From positions 469,074,792 to 469,138,791 of the forward strand of contig CM042697.1 in assembly GCA_023614405.1 (NCBI GenBank): a stretch of DNA of 64,000 nucleotides. Reading direction: 5' to 3'. Source of the DNA: Avena insularis. Taxonomy: Eukaryota; Streptophyta; Magnoliopsida; Poales; Poaceae. The position numbers and the translations under genes were made by a program. Below are positions 1 through 13,340 of the stretch, piece after piece; position 1 is the first letter of the stretch; every line of letters starts with the position of its first letter. Below the pieces are notes generated by a model, which worked only from the letters and a program-made list of their open reading frames with translations, did no database searches and had not been told where the DNA came from.

Positions 1-1409
1 ATCACCAAGTCTACACCGTGGCATCATCTTTCCGTCGCCTCCGACGTCCCACAGACGGCATAATCGACAGCGAACCCCTGGAGACGTTCTTGCTGGCACG
101 GGTCTCAGCTCGCACGTCGTGTAGACCCGGATAAAGCTACTATTTAGACAAGGACACAAAACCCACTACAAGATAGCTCCAACGAGTACAACCTTGCTAG
201 CCATGCCTGTAGGCAAGTCTGCTACTTTTCTGGACATTTTGATGACAGAGCAAAATAATAATGGATAATAAAAGAAGGTTGATGTGCGTAAAGTACACAA
301 CTCCTCTAATATTTATTAAACATAGAATTCATCCCACAGGTTCAACGAATTCCATTCGGCACCTTTAGAACAAAAGGTTGACCAACAAGTAGCAGAGAAC
401 ATATCTAGCTAGGATTTCCCAAGTGCAAAAAACCTTTACATCGTATCATATGGATGGTACCGAGCAAACAGATGTTTTACACTCTTGCAAACATATCCAG
501 CAAATAAACTACATAAGTGAAAATCGCAAGACCAGATAGATAGTCACGGTTCCATCCATGAGTAATCTCTGTCTAGCTCAATCTTGAATGCACATTTTCC
601 TGTGACATCTTTCCATCCTCTCATTTTTACTGGTGGTCATCCAACTTCCAGGACACCACATCAGCCACATCGCTTTCACCACGTAACAATCCATCAAGTT
701 GAATAATGAAAGAAATAGACAATCGGCGATTATACGTCGTTTGTTCTAAAGGCTGGCCACCACCAGCGCCATCTCTCCCCCCTCACCGATTGTATGTCGT
801 TTATACATATTGATACAAACATCACCGCAACCACACATACCAAACACATCCGTGCTGGTAAAAGCAGAATCACGTCCAGCCGACAGCCAAGGATCTCTCC
901 TGGACACCTCCAGCATGTTGCGGCTATCCAAAGGGGACTAACCCATCCTTCACCTGCATGACAAAATCACACTAAGAAAGCTTCACCTCCATGAACGACA
1001 CAGAAACTGCTACTCGACACACAAACAAGAAAACACTCTTAGCGCTATACTACTCACATAAACCACCAAGACCAAGTAAGAGGAACCAGCCGTCGTGCAA
1101 GGCTTCTCACAGAGCTATGGACAAGTCAGAAGCCTCACCTGCATTAAATTGTAGAACCAGATATGATCAGCATGACAATACAAATTGCAAAAGGAAGCAT
1201 CTGCCCATATATACATTAAAGAACGGAAATGATAGCTAGTAGAGCAAGAAGCTTGAGAAACCACATGCATCTCATGGATTCACAGCAACCTAAAACAATT
1301 GATACAACTTTGCTTCCCTAAGCAACACCATTAAACTTGTGCCTTAGAGCCTGGCAACATGACCAAATTATTTCTAGTGGCACATTGCAAGTGGTTTAAT
1401 TGGCTGCTG

Positions 1410-1580
1410 TCATGTTTCATTAGATATGGATAAGACAAGTATCAATGGAAATTTTCAAGATAATTAAATTATGCGGGTGTTGGTAGCTAACCTGAAACTA
1501 TACAATGAAACCTGATACATCTCTAACCATGTTTCGTTGGATATGGATCATATAAGTAAAAATGACAATTTTCAAGATAT
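1410..1580 (+). repeat. Short direct duplication (two ~53-bp units)
   Basis: The segment at about 1410-1462 (tttcattagatatggat and following, ending tttcaagata) recurs with mismatches at about 1528-1580. The spacing is 118 bp. This looks like a small local tandem duplication with no coding sense. Confidence 0.6.
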
Positions 1581-2754
1581 GCACCAAGCACAAAAGTCAT
1601 CAATAAGCCAGCAACAGAATTCATCTTATGCAACATTTAATTGTGTTGAATTACAAAAGATCAAACAACTTGGCCACTTCGGATATATGGTCTATATCAG
1701 CTCCAACAAGTGCAAACAGCCACATTACATATATCGTGATAGAAAGACCTCAAGTTCCCAGGTTAAGCCCACAATAAATAAAAGTCTGGTTTTAAGAATG
1801 ACATTGATTAAGCCGACCTACCCAACCACACAAGCTAACTAGAATGACACATCTTTCCATCAAAACGTTTAGCTATCTACTTGGCATGTGACTGATTGAT
1901 CAAAACTCACTTGGCATAAACGTGCCTTCAGCTAGCTACTTGGTTCTTGATTTCACAAACATTCAGCTAGCCAGCTAACTAGAAAGCAAACATGTTTCCC
2001 ACAAGCCCAGCCGAGACAAAAAGCCACCTGGCATATCAAAAATAAAGGCACATGTGGATATCACTGGACTAAATCAGAAATTCATCTTTTCGTAAGCAGA
2101 AACATAGGCATTTCAAACAGTAAGCATAACTCATCGTTATAATATGTGTTGAATCAAAAAAGAGCACGTAAAGATAGGAAGGGAACCCGACGAGCTCACT
2201 TGATGGGGGTATAGCCGAGAGGCCAAAAGTCACCGCCACCACTGTTGCGGGGTGGTTTCAAGGTGGTAAAAGCCGGGAGCCAATCGAGCCTACCACTGCG
2301 TGCAAGGCACAGGAGGCCAGCAGTAGCTCCAGGTTGCACGCAGAGGCACTATCCAAGGCACGTCATTAACTCGCACAACACAATCAGAAATGGAAATTAA
2401 TTTAAGAAATTTCTTATAAACATGGAAATACCTTATAAACAACCAACAGGAAAAGGAAAACAAGCTAACAGTAGAATGCATAATGCATCAGAGACTATCA
2501 TTTGTTCTAATTGAGGCTAATCAAACCATACAAAGAGAGGACATAAATGTATCAATCGCTCAAACAGAAGTTCTACATATTGTCTGAAAGTGGGCACATC
2601 TGAACTTGGGCATGCATGGTATCAACCATCTCATCTCGTCGAGAAGGAAACATGTATATGTATCACGACTGGCAACTTGGGAAGCCAGAGATTAGATTAA
2701 AGAATTATTCTTACCAAAGGTGGATGTTGGGACAACATCGACATGGCAAATTCT

Positions 2755-3255
2755 ATGCAAAACATATGAGACTTGACCTAGCTCAAACTCTATGCAATAC
2801 CATGCAGACTCTAACACATGACCATATTTGGTGTTGGAAGTGCACTCAAACTCAAACAACATTGATATGTTTGTGAATAGAATGTAGAATTACTCATTTA
2901 GAAAAAAATAATAAAAAAGGTGGTAGCATGTTCAAGCTTTAGTTTGGTAGTGCTAAGTTGTACATGTTTCAGCTGAAAATAAAAACTACAATATACCCAG
3001 CTCATATCATAAGTAGTTGTAGCTGTCTAGCACATAAATTCTACATGGTAGTAATGAAGTGCCGAAGGGATCGAATCAATCAATATAGAAAGTGGAAAGC
3101 AACACCAGATAAACAAAACAGAAAGCTATCCATTTGGATAGATGGGATATATTTATCTTACTACTTCAGTATCAACACGTGATTCTCATGTAGATCCTTT
3201 AATCGAAGTCAATACAAATCAATACTTATGGAATTGAAGTGAATATTGATCCAGA
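2755..3255 (+). repeat. Direct repeat R1, copy A (~500 bp)
   Basis: This block is clearly similar to 4335-4815. Shared landmarks include gtgttggaagtg, acatgtttcagctgaaaa, atggtagtaatgaagtgc, atatagaaagtggaaagcaa and tgattctcatg, all in the same order and spacing. Differences are point changes and small indels, so the duplication is not recent. No conserved reading frame is seen between the copies, which argues against protein coding. Confidence 0.85.
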
Positions 3256-4334
3256 GTTAACCATGTGTGAGGTTTTAAAGATAAAACATTTACAAGAGAA
3301 GTTGGACAATGTAGACTACAACAGTTAGCTCGATAGACGATACTAGAGCACCAAATACAACGTAACGGGACATGTCTACTCTAACAAGTAATGCCTTCAT
3401 GTCTTAAACAGGGAAAATATGTCTACTTTCTCTAGCATGATACTTCCATGGATGTAGACACGGGAAATATCTAAACCACAACAGTTGGATAGAATTCTAC
3501 ACTTCTCCAAATCAATCAAATACCAAGACCACACAATTACCAACCACTGGTACACATCCAGCACACTAGCTATATGAAAGCCAGCATAAGTAAGATCCCC
3601 ATGAAAAAATGTCTATCTACAAGTTCTAAACCCAAAAACATATGAGACTTGACCTCAGAGTCATCTATTGCTGATGGGTTTCACTGATACTTGGACAATT
3701 AATGTGAAATCTAGAATTCCCGACCATACACAATTCAAAAGAACAATAGATCCGTCCATTTGCAAAAAGGAACGAATACCCGACATACATTCCGAGTTGA
3801 GAGGAACGAGTACACAGATTAGTGCGTAGATGATGCCACAGACATAGCCAAGGATGCACAACTTCATCTATTCTAGGATATATAAAAGTGAGATCAATAC
3901 TAATGGATATAACCTATAGATCATGGTACTATCATAGTGTTGTCACCCAAAAAACACATCAGCGACTCATTCCAGACATCTAAAATGATCGAGACAAAGC
4001 AACAGAAGTTTAAAACAGCTCACGCTTCTGGTGGGGAATAAATCTCGCAGCTAGCGTAAGTTGTAGTTTTGGCAGGACAGTGCATAACAAGAACTACATG
4101 CCTACAAACAGTGCATAACACAAAGTCCTGCTGGAGCATGCAGCAAATGACAAGGCAAAGATATAAAAAATATTAGGCTCGCGTGGCGGTAATTTTTAGT
4201 AGCTCTTGCGATTTAATCCAGCCTGCTTGTTGAGGTGAGATTGGTCTCAATATCCACCTCCAACTGCATTTACAGAAGTAGAGACTAGCCAGAACCGTGA
4301 GATAATATTTATTTGTAGAAACATAACTAAGGAA

Positions 4335-4815
4335 ACTCTATGCATGACCGTGCAGATTCAGTTGATTTCATCTTTCACACGACCAAATTTGGAGTGTTGG
4401 AAGTGTACTCAAACTCTAGAAGCATTAGTACGTTTGTGAATAGAATGCGGGATTCTTCATTTAGACCAAACTAATAAAAGAGATGTGGTAGCAGGTTCAA
4501 GCTTCAGTTAGATAGTGCTAACATGTGCATGTTTCAGCTGAAAACAGAAACTACAATATACATATCATAAGATGGTGTAGCTGTCTAACACATAAATATT
4601 ATATGGTAGTAATGAAGTGCCCAAGCGATTGAAGCAATCAATATAGAAAGTGGAAAGCAACAGCAAGTAAAAAAAGTAGAAAGCTATCCGCTTGGATGGA
4701 TAAGATATCGTTATCTTAGTACTTCAGTAATAACACATGATTCTCATGTTGAAAGATAGCAGATCTTTTAATCAAAGTTAATACAAATCAATCCTTCTGG
4801 TAGTGAAGTGAATAT
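4335..4815 (+). repeat. Direct repeat R1, copy B (~480 bp)
   Basis: Second copy of the block at 2755-3255, displaced by about 1565 bp. The phrase aaacatatgagacttgacct, just upstream of copy A at about 2760, also occurs at about 3640. More than one local rearrangement has therefore occurred here. Confidence 0.85.
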
Positions 4816-5497
4816 TGATGGGAAAAAAACTACAAAAGAAAGGATAAGATTTTAGTCTATATTTTAAGCATAGATGTCAAAAAGGATAAGATTTTTTGTT
4901 CAGCGAGCAATTAGGATAGCATATCAGAACTCTAAATACCAAGAAAGAGCACAAGGAATATATCAAAAGCATCAATGTAATTGTACACGTCCATTACAGA
5001 GATACATACAAGCTGGACACATCATATAAAAGCTAGCACTCTTTCACAAATATAGGAATACATGGGACTTCCTATGACTACTGACTACTCCATATAAGAA
5101 GCATAACAAGGATCATAAATAAGGCACTTTCACAAAGTCAGAAATACACTACCCATGTCTTCCAAAAGAAAAAGGAATGTACTTGCTACTAGATAAACTG
5201 ATAAAAGCACCATGAAAGTAGGGCTCATAAAGAATACGTGGCCATGAAGATTCAGCCCTCAAAGCCAACATTGAACACATAGACCAACCGAGACAAAAGC
5301 CACTTGGTCATACCAAAAATAAAGCCTTCGCAATACACATACACGCAGACTACTGAACATACGGAGTACTAAACCTCAAGCCCTCAATCCAAGACAACAA
5401 TAACAGATAAAGATAAATAAGGTAGAAGGTATTGTTGTTGGAACAAAGGCACCCCCACAACACAAGCAATCATGCTACTTACATAACCACTCATGGA

Positions 5498-5539
<42 letters not shown>
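5498..5539 (+). repeat. (TAG)n microsatellite
   Basis: About fourteen uninterrupted TAG triplets. Short poly-Thr and poly-Leu frames across it on the minus strand are repeat translation, not genes. Confidence 0.97.
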
Positions 5540-5719
5540 AAGTGTAGAAACCATATTTTGGTGGAATATAAATAACTCTCCAGTTTCTAGTTTCAAAGTC
5601 TACTGCCACAATATTAGTTCTTACATCTAAGAAGTGCACTTTGGCCATAAACAACAAGACACACAGAATAATCTGAAGTAAGAAGGCACACATTGAAAAT
5701 CTCGAAAAAGAAACGCAAT

Positions 5720-5950
5720 AGTCTATGGACATGGGTACCTAAACCCTAAACCTTATCTTTCTAGCTATGGACCCATGTCTTTCAATGGATAAAGATAAAT
5801 AAGGTACCCATGTCCATGGACATGTCAATGAAATGAAACGCAATAGTCTATTACGTTTTCTCGAAAAAGAAAGATAACCTTGGATGCACATGATGACCAT
5901 GTACCTTATTTATCTTTCTAGCTGTTGTACTTGATGACCTTGGATGGATC
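5720..5950. repeat. Cluster of short inverted and direct repeats
   Basis: Around 5728-5760 the phrase ccatgtc/gacatgggtacc is followed, after a loop, by its inverse ggtacccatgtccatgg at about 5798-5816. The phrases aaacgcaatagtctat and ctcgaaaaagaaa occur on both sides in swapped order (5700-5728 and 5833-5868). This could be a decayed foldback element; no family assigned. Confidence 0.55.
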
Positions 5951-7418
5951 TTGGAGATGCTCCAGCTGCTCCACTCCATGGCCATGGGTACCTTAAGCCA
6001 CTTCATGGCCGACGTGCCTCCCATGCCTGCCTTGCTACAAGCAAGCTAATCTGCTCTTCTAGCTCCACAATTAGCAGCACATCTCTAGCAATCGCCTCTC
6101 ACTCTCGTTCGACCAACAACCTGCATGCACATAAGGAAGCAAAAAAAATATCAACTTGCCAGCATAAGGTAGGGTAATTAATGTTCTACTAGGGGGCTGA
6201 CACAACAAGTACTGGGTTAGGGCAACCAGACCGGTCGATGTCCGTACGTTCACATGGGCAGCACCCTGGGCCAAGCCCTAGCGGCCGGCAGGCGCCCTCT
6301 CCACCTAGCTATCTCTCCTCCACCTCCGTTGGAAAACGTGGCGGGGCAAAGCCCATGCTACCGCCGATGGAGGTGGGGTCTCCATCCCAAAGCACCTCGC
6401 TATGAGGATCGCTGGCCTGGGCGGTGGCGAAGTTGGTGTTTTGCTACACTAATATAATTTTTTCGCTACAATTAATATTCTGTTTTACTACATTAGCATA
6501 AAATTTTTGGTACAAGGTCTCTTGGTGAAAATCTTCGGTGAAGTCGGTTTTGCTATATTAGGACGCTTTTTGCTACAAGTTCGCCGACAAGGTCTCTGAT
6601 GAACTCTCCAGCGAGGTCTAGTCTATCTTTTTTTTTCTAGATTGAATCGTTTTCTGGTACATGCAACAAAATCGAGACTATTTATAGAAAAAGTGGATTA
6701 TCTATTATATACTAAAAGCAATATAAGGGTGTTTTTCGAGACACCAGGTTGATCCACATCACCTGAATTATATGAGCCGTTAGATCTGTTACTTAAGGCT
6801 ATGATTTAATTAGTATTACGTACATTACGGTGCCAACATGCCACGACTCATGGCTTCTACATATCACGACTTCTCTCCGGTTCAAATATAATACACACAT
6901 ATATCCCCAGCCGTGGATGTTCCGGTCACTACAACACGTGAGCAACAAGGAAACACACCAGGAATAGAGACCCTTGCATACACAAGTTTCAGATTCAATA
7001 TAACCATCTTGCACGTACATATCCACCAGATTTATTCAAAGCTATTGCACCCAACCGGTGCTTCTCCTTTCATAGAATATCTTTAAAGCTCTTGCAGAAC
7101 TTGGACCCTTGAACATCTGCAACTCCACGATTTCAGATCAGCGTCAACATCCGTCAATTTGACAATCATCCATCACGGGAAGACAGTACTTCACACAGAT
7201 CAGGTTAATTTCCTTTTATCTTTTGATCTTATTGTTATTGAATCTTCTTTTCAATCTTCAAGTCAAAGTTAATGAAGTAAGTACAGGTAGCTAGATGGTG
7301 TAACGTCATGGTTAATATATGTGTAAACTTCAATCTTCATATATTAAGTTTCTTTTCTCCTTTGATCTTATTGTTTATCTATCTAATAAAATCTACATAG
7401 ATGTGTCTTCTTTTGCTA

Positions 7419-7541
7419 CTCCCTCCGACCTATATTAGTTGACTCAGATTTATCAAAATTTGGATGAATGTAGACACTATTTAGTATATAGGTTCATCTA
7501 AATTTTGCAAATTCAAGTCAACTAATATGGGTCGGAGGGAG
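7419..7541. mobile_element. Stowaway-like MITE (123 bp) in the Helitron
   Basis: Terminal inverted repeats beginning CTCCCTCCGACC are flanked by TA on both sides (7417-7418 and 7542-7543). The two arms pair over most of the length. It lies in the 5' leader region of the RPA-like gene. Confidence 0.9.
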
Positions 7542-8015
7542 TACCTTGAATTCAAAAGTAATCGAGTACAGGTAGCTAGATGGTGTCACGGTTAATATAT
7601 GTGTAAACTTCCATCAATATAGAAAAAATTTGCTCTCACCTTCTCCTTTTCTCTTTCGATCCAAGATTGTACTTCCGAGGTATTAGGTTTAGTTTCTTTT
7701 CTATTTTGATTTTATTGTTTGTCTATCTAAATACAATCTACGTAGATGGATCTTCTTTTGCAATCTTCAAGTCAAAGGGAATCAAGTACTGGTAGCTACA
7801 CGATGTGACATCATAGCTACTATATGTGTAAATTTTCGTCAATATGGACAAAATTTGGTGTCACATTCACCTTTTCTCTTTTGATCTTACATGCAATGAA
7901 CAAACACATATATCCTTGATAAAATCTCTTATACGTATTCTCTATGACAGTGATATTTTCCCTGTATAATTTGTTATGTTAACAACTTGCACTCATATTT
8001 CACCTGTCTTGACAG

Positions 8016-11000
8016 ATGAAACCTACACTCCTAAGTGCGCTTTCTACAATAAATGAGTCATGGAAAATCAAGGTCAAGGTTTTAAGACTTTGGGATTCAG
8101 TTAACCTATCAACTAATGAAGTCATTAGTGCTGATATGATTTTGGCAGATAAGAAGGTACAAGTATTAAGTTTGCATAATTTGTATAGTATTTCATATTT
8201 TACATTTTCCTAACATATTATTTGTACATAGGGAAATACAATTCATGCTTCTATTGGAACTAAACTGATGAGCAAGTTTAAGTCTAAGTTTAAGGAAAAC
8301 TCCATCTACATATTGAAGAACTTCAATGTTTGGGAATATGACAAGTATCGGCCTTTGAAGAACAATCTGAAAATTATTTTATCTACGATACAACAAAAGG
8401 AAGTTCTAGAAGAACCAGAGAACTTTCTAGACTATTACTTTGAGTTTGCTGATAGTATTACCTTATGGAGTAGGGAAAGTAATGATGCACAATGCTCAGG
8501 TATGTAAATCATACATGCATGTAAAAAATGATTATATATCAATAAAGTAAGATCTATACATCTTTATGCAGATGTTATTGGCCTGCTTAGAGGGATAAAA
8601 CCAGTACAACAAAAAACAATAGCCAAGGACACCTCAAAGGAGCGAACTTCAAAAATCCGTGAAATTGAAATCCTTTTGTTAGAGTAAGTCAGTAAATTAC
8701 AGCATTATTTAGCTTTTTTATGATTTAAGTTCTCATATAATTTTAAATTACTTTTACATGATTAAATTTCTGCAGTGGTGAGAAAATTAAGGTCTCTTTA
8801 TGGGGGGACAATTTAGCGGATATGGTAAACGAGAATTTCTTGGGAAAACAAACGGTAGTGATTGTCACTTCAAATATGGTCAAGGATTTCTATGGTGAGA
8901 ATCTTTAGTCTCTTTTATTTTGCATAATATGCCTTTACTGATTCATTTATAAATAGGCTTATCACTACGAACAACAAATGCATCAAAGGTCTATTTAGAC
9001 ATGGAAATTCCTGAGACAAAAGAAATCATCAACAGGTATGATATATAGTAGTAATGCAGTACACTCTTTATGAATGAGTCCATTTTGATAATGTTACCAA
9101 TAATATACAGGCATTGTATAGTGGATACCTTCCCAACAATGATTGAAGTTGATGCAAGCACGCAGGGAACAATAGAACAACAGATGTTCTACAACAGAAA
9201 AACATTAAGGGAGATCACAGAATTGAGGTACACTGATGTGCAAACAAAGGTCAGCTAATACCCTTAACTTCAACTATGTTCTACATATTTTTTGTTACAT
9301 TAATAACCTTTTGCTCTTAACATAAAGTAGGAATATATATGCACAACAAAAGCAACGATTGATGAGATTATATCAGATAGAGGTTGGTGGTACATGGCAT
9401 GTATTTATTGCTACTGTGCAGCAAGAAAGAACTCAAGTAACTTTGTTTGCAAATCATGTAACAAAATAGCAGAAAGTGCAGATCTACGGTGAGTATTCCA
9501 TGTTCTATTTTATTACCAAAAGTCATACTACGAGGTACATGTTAACACTAAAGTATGATATTAGGTACATAATCAATATAAGGATAAGTGACGACACAGG
9601 AACAACAACATGTGCAATATTTAATGAGGTGGCACAAAGACTTTTGGGGAATAGGTCAGTTTCAACCCTGCTAGAGCAAGATGAATTATCCGAGACGATC
9701 CCGGAAGCTATTCGCAACCTATGTGGAAGAACACTCATATTCCGTTTGAAGTTAAATTCAAGGAATTTGCAAGAGTGCATGGAAAATTATAAAGTGAATT
9801 ATGCCTTTGAGCCGAATAAGAAGCTAGAGATGGAATATTCAAATGAAAAGGCTGAAGAGGTATGCCCATCTACATTACTTTTCTTGGCAAAGGACGTACA
9901 ACATCTTAATGAAAAATACTTTATAGGACATACTTGACCATCAACGATGTGGAAACCCGATTACTTCTATTATACATGATTTAAAGAATCAGGTAAGCTA
10001 ATATATGGTTTCATCGTAATGCACTATAAGGTTACTTCCATAACAAGTAACCATGATGAGGTAACGTAAGGCTTTTAATCGTACATGCATAGAATGTTGT
10101 GGTATAATGATATTGCCAAATATAATGTAGAAAGAGTCAAGCTTTTATCAAGAGCGTGAAGAAGATAAATCCAGGAAGAGATCTAGCAGAAAAGTGAGAA
10201 GGATTGGCTCCAAGAAGAGCAATAAATCTGTTCGAAAAATGCAAATTTCTAATTATGAGGTATGATAATTTTTATTGTTATTTTTCTATTAATATTAAGC
10301 TCTTTTCTCTATGTCATACAACACCAAAAAATGCAGGAAGCATCAGAGACAGATTCAAAGGAGTTGAAAGAAGATGAAAACAATACATTAACAACAGAGA
10401 ACCTACAAAATTGTAAAACTTCAAGTGAAAATTTAATTATAATAAATGGCTCGGATCAAGAGTGTGGAAATATAGATAAAAAGGTGAAAAAGTCTACATT
10501 CAAAAAGCAAACAAAGGTTGTCAAGGGGATAAACGGCAAGAACAAGGTAAGCCAATTTTTGATTAAACGTCAACTGTAGCATTGTTATGTTTTCTTATAG
10601 CTCAAGAAATTTTGGTAATATTCCATTAAAACAATATGTAGGAGTCTAAAAACAATTCGGATAATATTGGGAAAAGGAGACATCGCATGATATGTAATAA
10701 AAGAGAGGAAAACATTACTTCAAGCAATAGGAAAAAAGTTACTATGAAAAATAAAATGTTGGATGATGAGGTATTCTGTTCAGATTATTTTTCATAATCT
10801 ATACGTACTAAGTTTGTGTATATTGTAATGTAATATTGTTAATAAAAACAATATTTATCCCATCTACAAAAGCCTACAATCAACAAATTTAGAAAGGTAC
10901 TGAAAGTAGACAATATAAATAATTTGGTGCTTATTTCTCATATTAATTTCACTACAAATAAAATGAAATTTGTCCAAAGTGGGAAAGAATCTAACTAAGC

Positions 11001-11787
11001 TATTCTATCTTACAGGTTAAAGAAGAGCGGAAGGATGAAATATGTAAGAAGAAAAATAAAAATTCTAAAATGGTAACCGATGACATACAATTTTCATATG
11101 TACCATGTAGCAAAGTTTCGTTGTTTTAACAGTAACACTGATTTTTTAATCAATTTGACAGAGAGACAACAACGACCATGATGATAACAGTGATTGCATC
11201 ATCATAGATGAATGTGAGTTGAACCAAGAAATTGCAAGGACAACAAAGAACAAAAGTACTGATAAAAAGGTAATGAAAATGGGAAAGATCAATAATAGGG
11301 TGCTTATTTCTTATATTAATTCACTACAAATGAAATGCCATCCTATTCTCTAAGTAAGCTATTCTATTTTACAGGTTAAAGAAGAGTGGAAGAATGAAGT
11401 TTGTAAGAAACAAATTAAAAAGTCTAAAAAGGTAACTGATGATGTACAAGTTTCACATGTACCATGTAGCCGAATTTCTTTGTTTTAACAATACCACTGA
11501 TTTTTTACCCAATTTGACAGAGAGACAGCTACAATCATGATGAGAACCGTGATTGTATTATCACAAATGAATGCGCTGATGAGCTGAATAAAGAAATTGC
11601 AAGGACAACAAAGAAGAAGAAAATTGAAGAGTTGAATGAAGAAATTGCAAGGACAACAAAGAAGAAGAGAACTGATAACAACACCAAGAGAAAAGTATCA
11701 TCAAAAGAGGAGAATATTGTAGACTTGACTCTCATTGAGGATAGACCAAAGAGGATTAGGAAAACACCCGATAGGTTCACATACTAG
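8016..11787 (+). CDS. Helitron RPA1-like single-strand DNA-binding protein, about 17 exons
   Basis: The product resembles the large subunit of replication protein A (RPA1-like) that plant Helitrons carry; it presumably coats single-stranded DNA during rolling-circle transposition. Exons I can join in frame with GT/AG borders: 8016-8156, 8232-8499, 8572-8683, 8776-8894, 8957-9035, 9111-9249, 9331-9488, 9565-9859, 9927-9992, about 10131-10259, 10337-10546, 10642-10770, 11016-11072, 11162-11269, 11375-11431 and 11521-11787 (a short one near 10870-10895 is possible). The first exons give an OB-fold-like N-terminus (KIKVKVLRLWDS). Exon 7 carries a CxC...CxxC cluster (CIYCYC...CKSC) like the RPA zinc ribbon, followed by DDTGTTTCAIFNEVA. 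The tail is Lys/Glu-rich with repeated KEIARTTKKK units and ends in RKTPDRFTY. No internal stop was met. Start choice: the first ATG of a frame that runs into the OB-fold; the short tail exons are the least certain. Confidence 0.82.
10920..11650 (+). repeat. Tandem duplication of two exons in the RPA-like gene tail
   Basis: About 10920-11287 and 11288-11650 are diverged tandem copies of about 365 bp. Each holds an intron end, an exon starting VKEE(R/W)K, an intron, and an exon starting RD(N/S). In the second copy the phrase KEIARTTKKK is duplicated again by a 48-bp unit (11593 and 11641). The charged tail of the protein has therefore grown by exon duplication. Confidence 0.85.
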
Positions 11788-13340
11788 GATCAAATGCAAT
11801 AGCTTTAGCCCTCAAATAGATAGTACTACTATTAGCTTTTGCTTTAGTATAAATCTTTTCAAGTACTCTATTATACTTAGTACGCATTATTGTAATCTCT
11901 ATGAGCGCATGAATTTTACTATAACATGTCTGTGCATGCAGACATACGCTGTGAAGTCTATGAACATTTAGTCGTGGCAATCTTATGATTTAGGTGTGCA
12001 AATATATAATTGCTTCAAATCATATACTCCCTCCGATCCATATTAGTTGACTCCAATTTGGATGTATCTAGACAAGTTTTTCTGATAGATACATCCTAAT
12101 TGAAGTCAACTAATATGGATCGGAGGGAGTACTGTTCTTTGACGCATAGCTATGCTTCCTACATCCAAACGCTGACCCATTAGTAACTAGGTAGGAGCCA
12201 ACTAAGTATATGTATGTATTGAGTATTAAACAACTGACAACCTGGAGAAAATTTAGAAAAAACAGGCACTGACCTGCTGATGCTCGCCAGTGCGGAGCTT
12301 CTCTCCCTGAATCCAAGCCATAGCATCTTCTCCAAAATGTTTTATTTGCTGGTGCTGGTGCAAAATCACGGAAGTCGACGAAATCATTGTAGCCGCGCTT
12401 CAACACTAAGGTATCAGATAAGTTGGATTCGGTAAATTATTATTTTGGGATAGATGGAATAAATTGGAACGGAAGTCGTATAACCAGATATTAAATACTC
12501 TGTCTGTTTCGGTTCTTTCCAAAAAACTTTTTTTCAACTACGTGTCGGCCTAATAAAACAGACTGGAGGTAGTATCTGAAATTTACAATACAGATGTTGA
12601 TTATTGTTCATGAAGCTATAAAAAAATTGCTGCTGTAAAAAAATAGAGTTTCTTCCAAGTTTTTAAAACGGATTAAGAGATATACACAAAATCTTTTTAA
12701 AAGGATATTTCCTGGTATTCCTAACTATAATGACTATATAATACAACTTCACGTCACAATTTTTTTTGGAAAATGTCTAAACAGAATAATATAGAAGACT
12801 TCTTATCAGAGTCCAACATCTTTTAAAAAGGACGGTTACTATCCAAAGACAAAAGGTACTGTGTATGCCTAATTGACTATATATAATACAACTTCACGTC
12901 ACAATAATAACAATGTCCGATCTCTTCTCTTCTCTCTTCTTTAAAATCAAGTACACGATCTACAAGATATACATAAAAGAGGACCAAGATCCCAGGAAAT
13001 ACGGCAACCCAAAATCCTACAGCAGATCAATCTGTACGGTATGTAACTACGTCTTTGCCACAATGAATTTGTCATCCACAAAATCTCATACCAATTGTTC
13101 TTCATGCATGCGTTAGGGAAGTACAGCTGATTGTCCAGAGCTTTGATCGTAATCATTGTCTCAAAAGTTTGATCTCTACGAAAGAACAAGGTAATAATCC
13201 AAACCGCCTTTGTTTTCAAATCTCTCTGAGTAATAACCATAGATTCAAAACTAACTAGCTATGTGATCTTTAGAGCTTCATATTTTCTTATCAATGAAGG
13301 TGTTTATATTTATACTTTCAATGACATACAGGAATACTCA
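11788..13340. other. Intergenic region between the two Helitron genes
   Basis: It contains the MITE at 12027-12129 and otherwise AT-rich DNA. About 12730-12760 and 12870-12905 share the phrase tataatacaacttcacgtc, a short direct duplication. The stretch 12900-13140 has an open frame starting MSDLFSSLFF, but I recognise nothing in it. It may be the 5' leader or promoter of the Rep-helicase gene. Confidence 0.5.
12027..12129. mobile_element. Stowaway-like MITE (103 bp) between Helitron genes
   Basis: CTCCCTCCGATCC terminal inverted repeats with flanking TA at 12025-12026 and 12130-12131. Arms of about 35 bp pair almost perfectly. It separates the 3' end of the RPA-like gene from the Rep-helicase gene. 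Confidence 0.92.

Larger units (their letters stand above)
1..6700. other. AT-rich stretch without a supportable gene
   Basis: I read both strands and found no recognisable protein domain. The open frames here are at most about 100 codons, low in complexity and unlike any family I know. The sequence is AT-rich with scattered internal duplications listed separately, and a more GC-rich part at about 5940-6450. From 6430 to 6610 there are repeated TTGCTACA-type phrases of a kind common in grass transposon debris. It could include introns or UTRs of a gene lying to the left, but nothing proves this. Confidence 0.6.

Noticed and set aside
991..1239. 82-codon frame on +
   Set aside because: Low-complexity Lys/Asn/Thr-rich composition and no homology that I can see.
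1537..1842. 101-codon frame on +
   Set aside because: No recognisable motif, AT-rich, no leader or splice evidence; looks like chance.
2290..2481. Minus-strand frame with GC-richer patch at 2200-2360 that could be an exon
   Set aside because: Splice-like borders can be imagined, but no protein family fits; left as unassigned.
5384..5732. Minus-strand frames with Leu or Thr runs
   Set aside because: They are translations of the (TAG)n microsatellite.
12110..12406. 98-codon minus-strand frame overlapping a MITE
   Set aside because: Part of it is the Stowaway terminal repeat; no family similarity.
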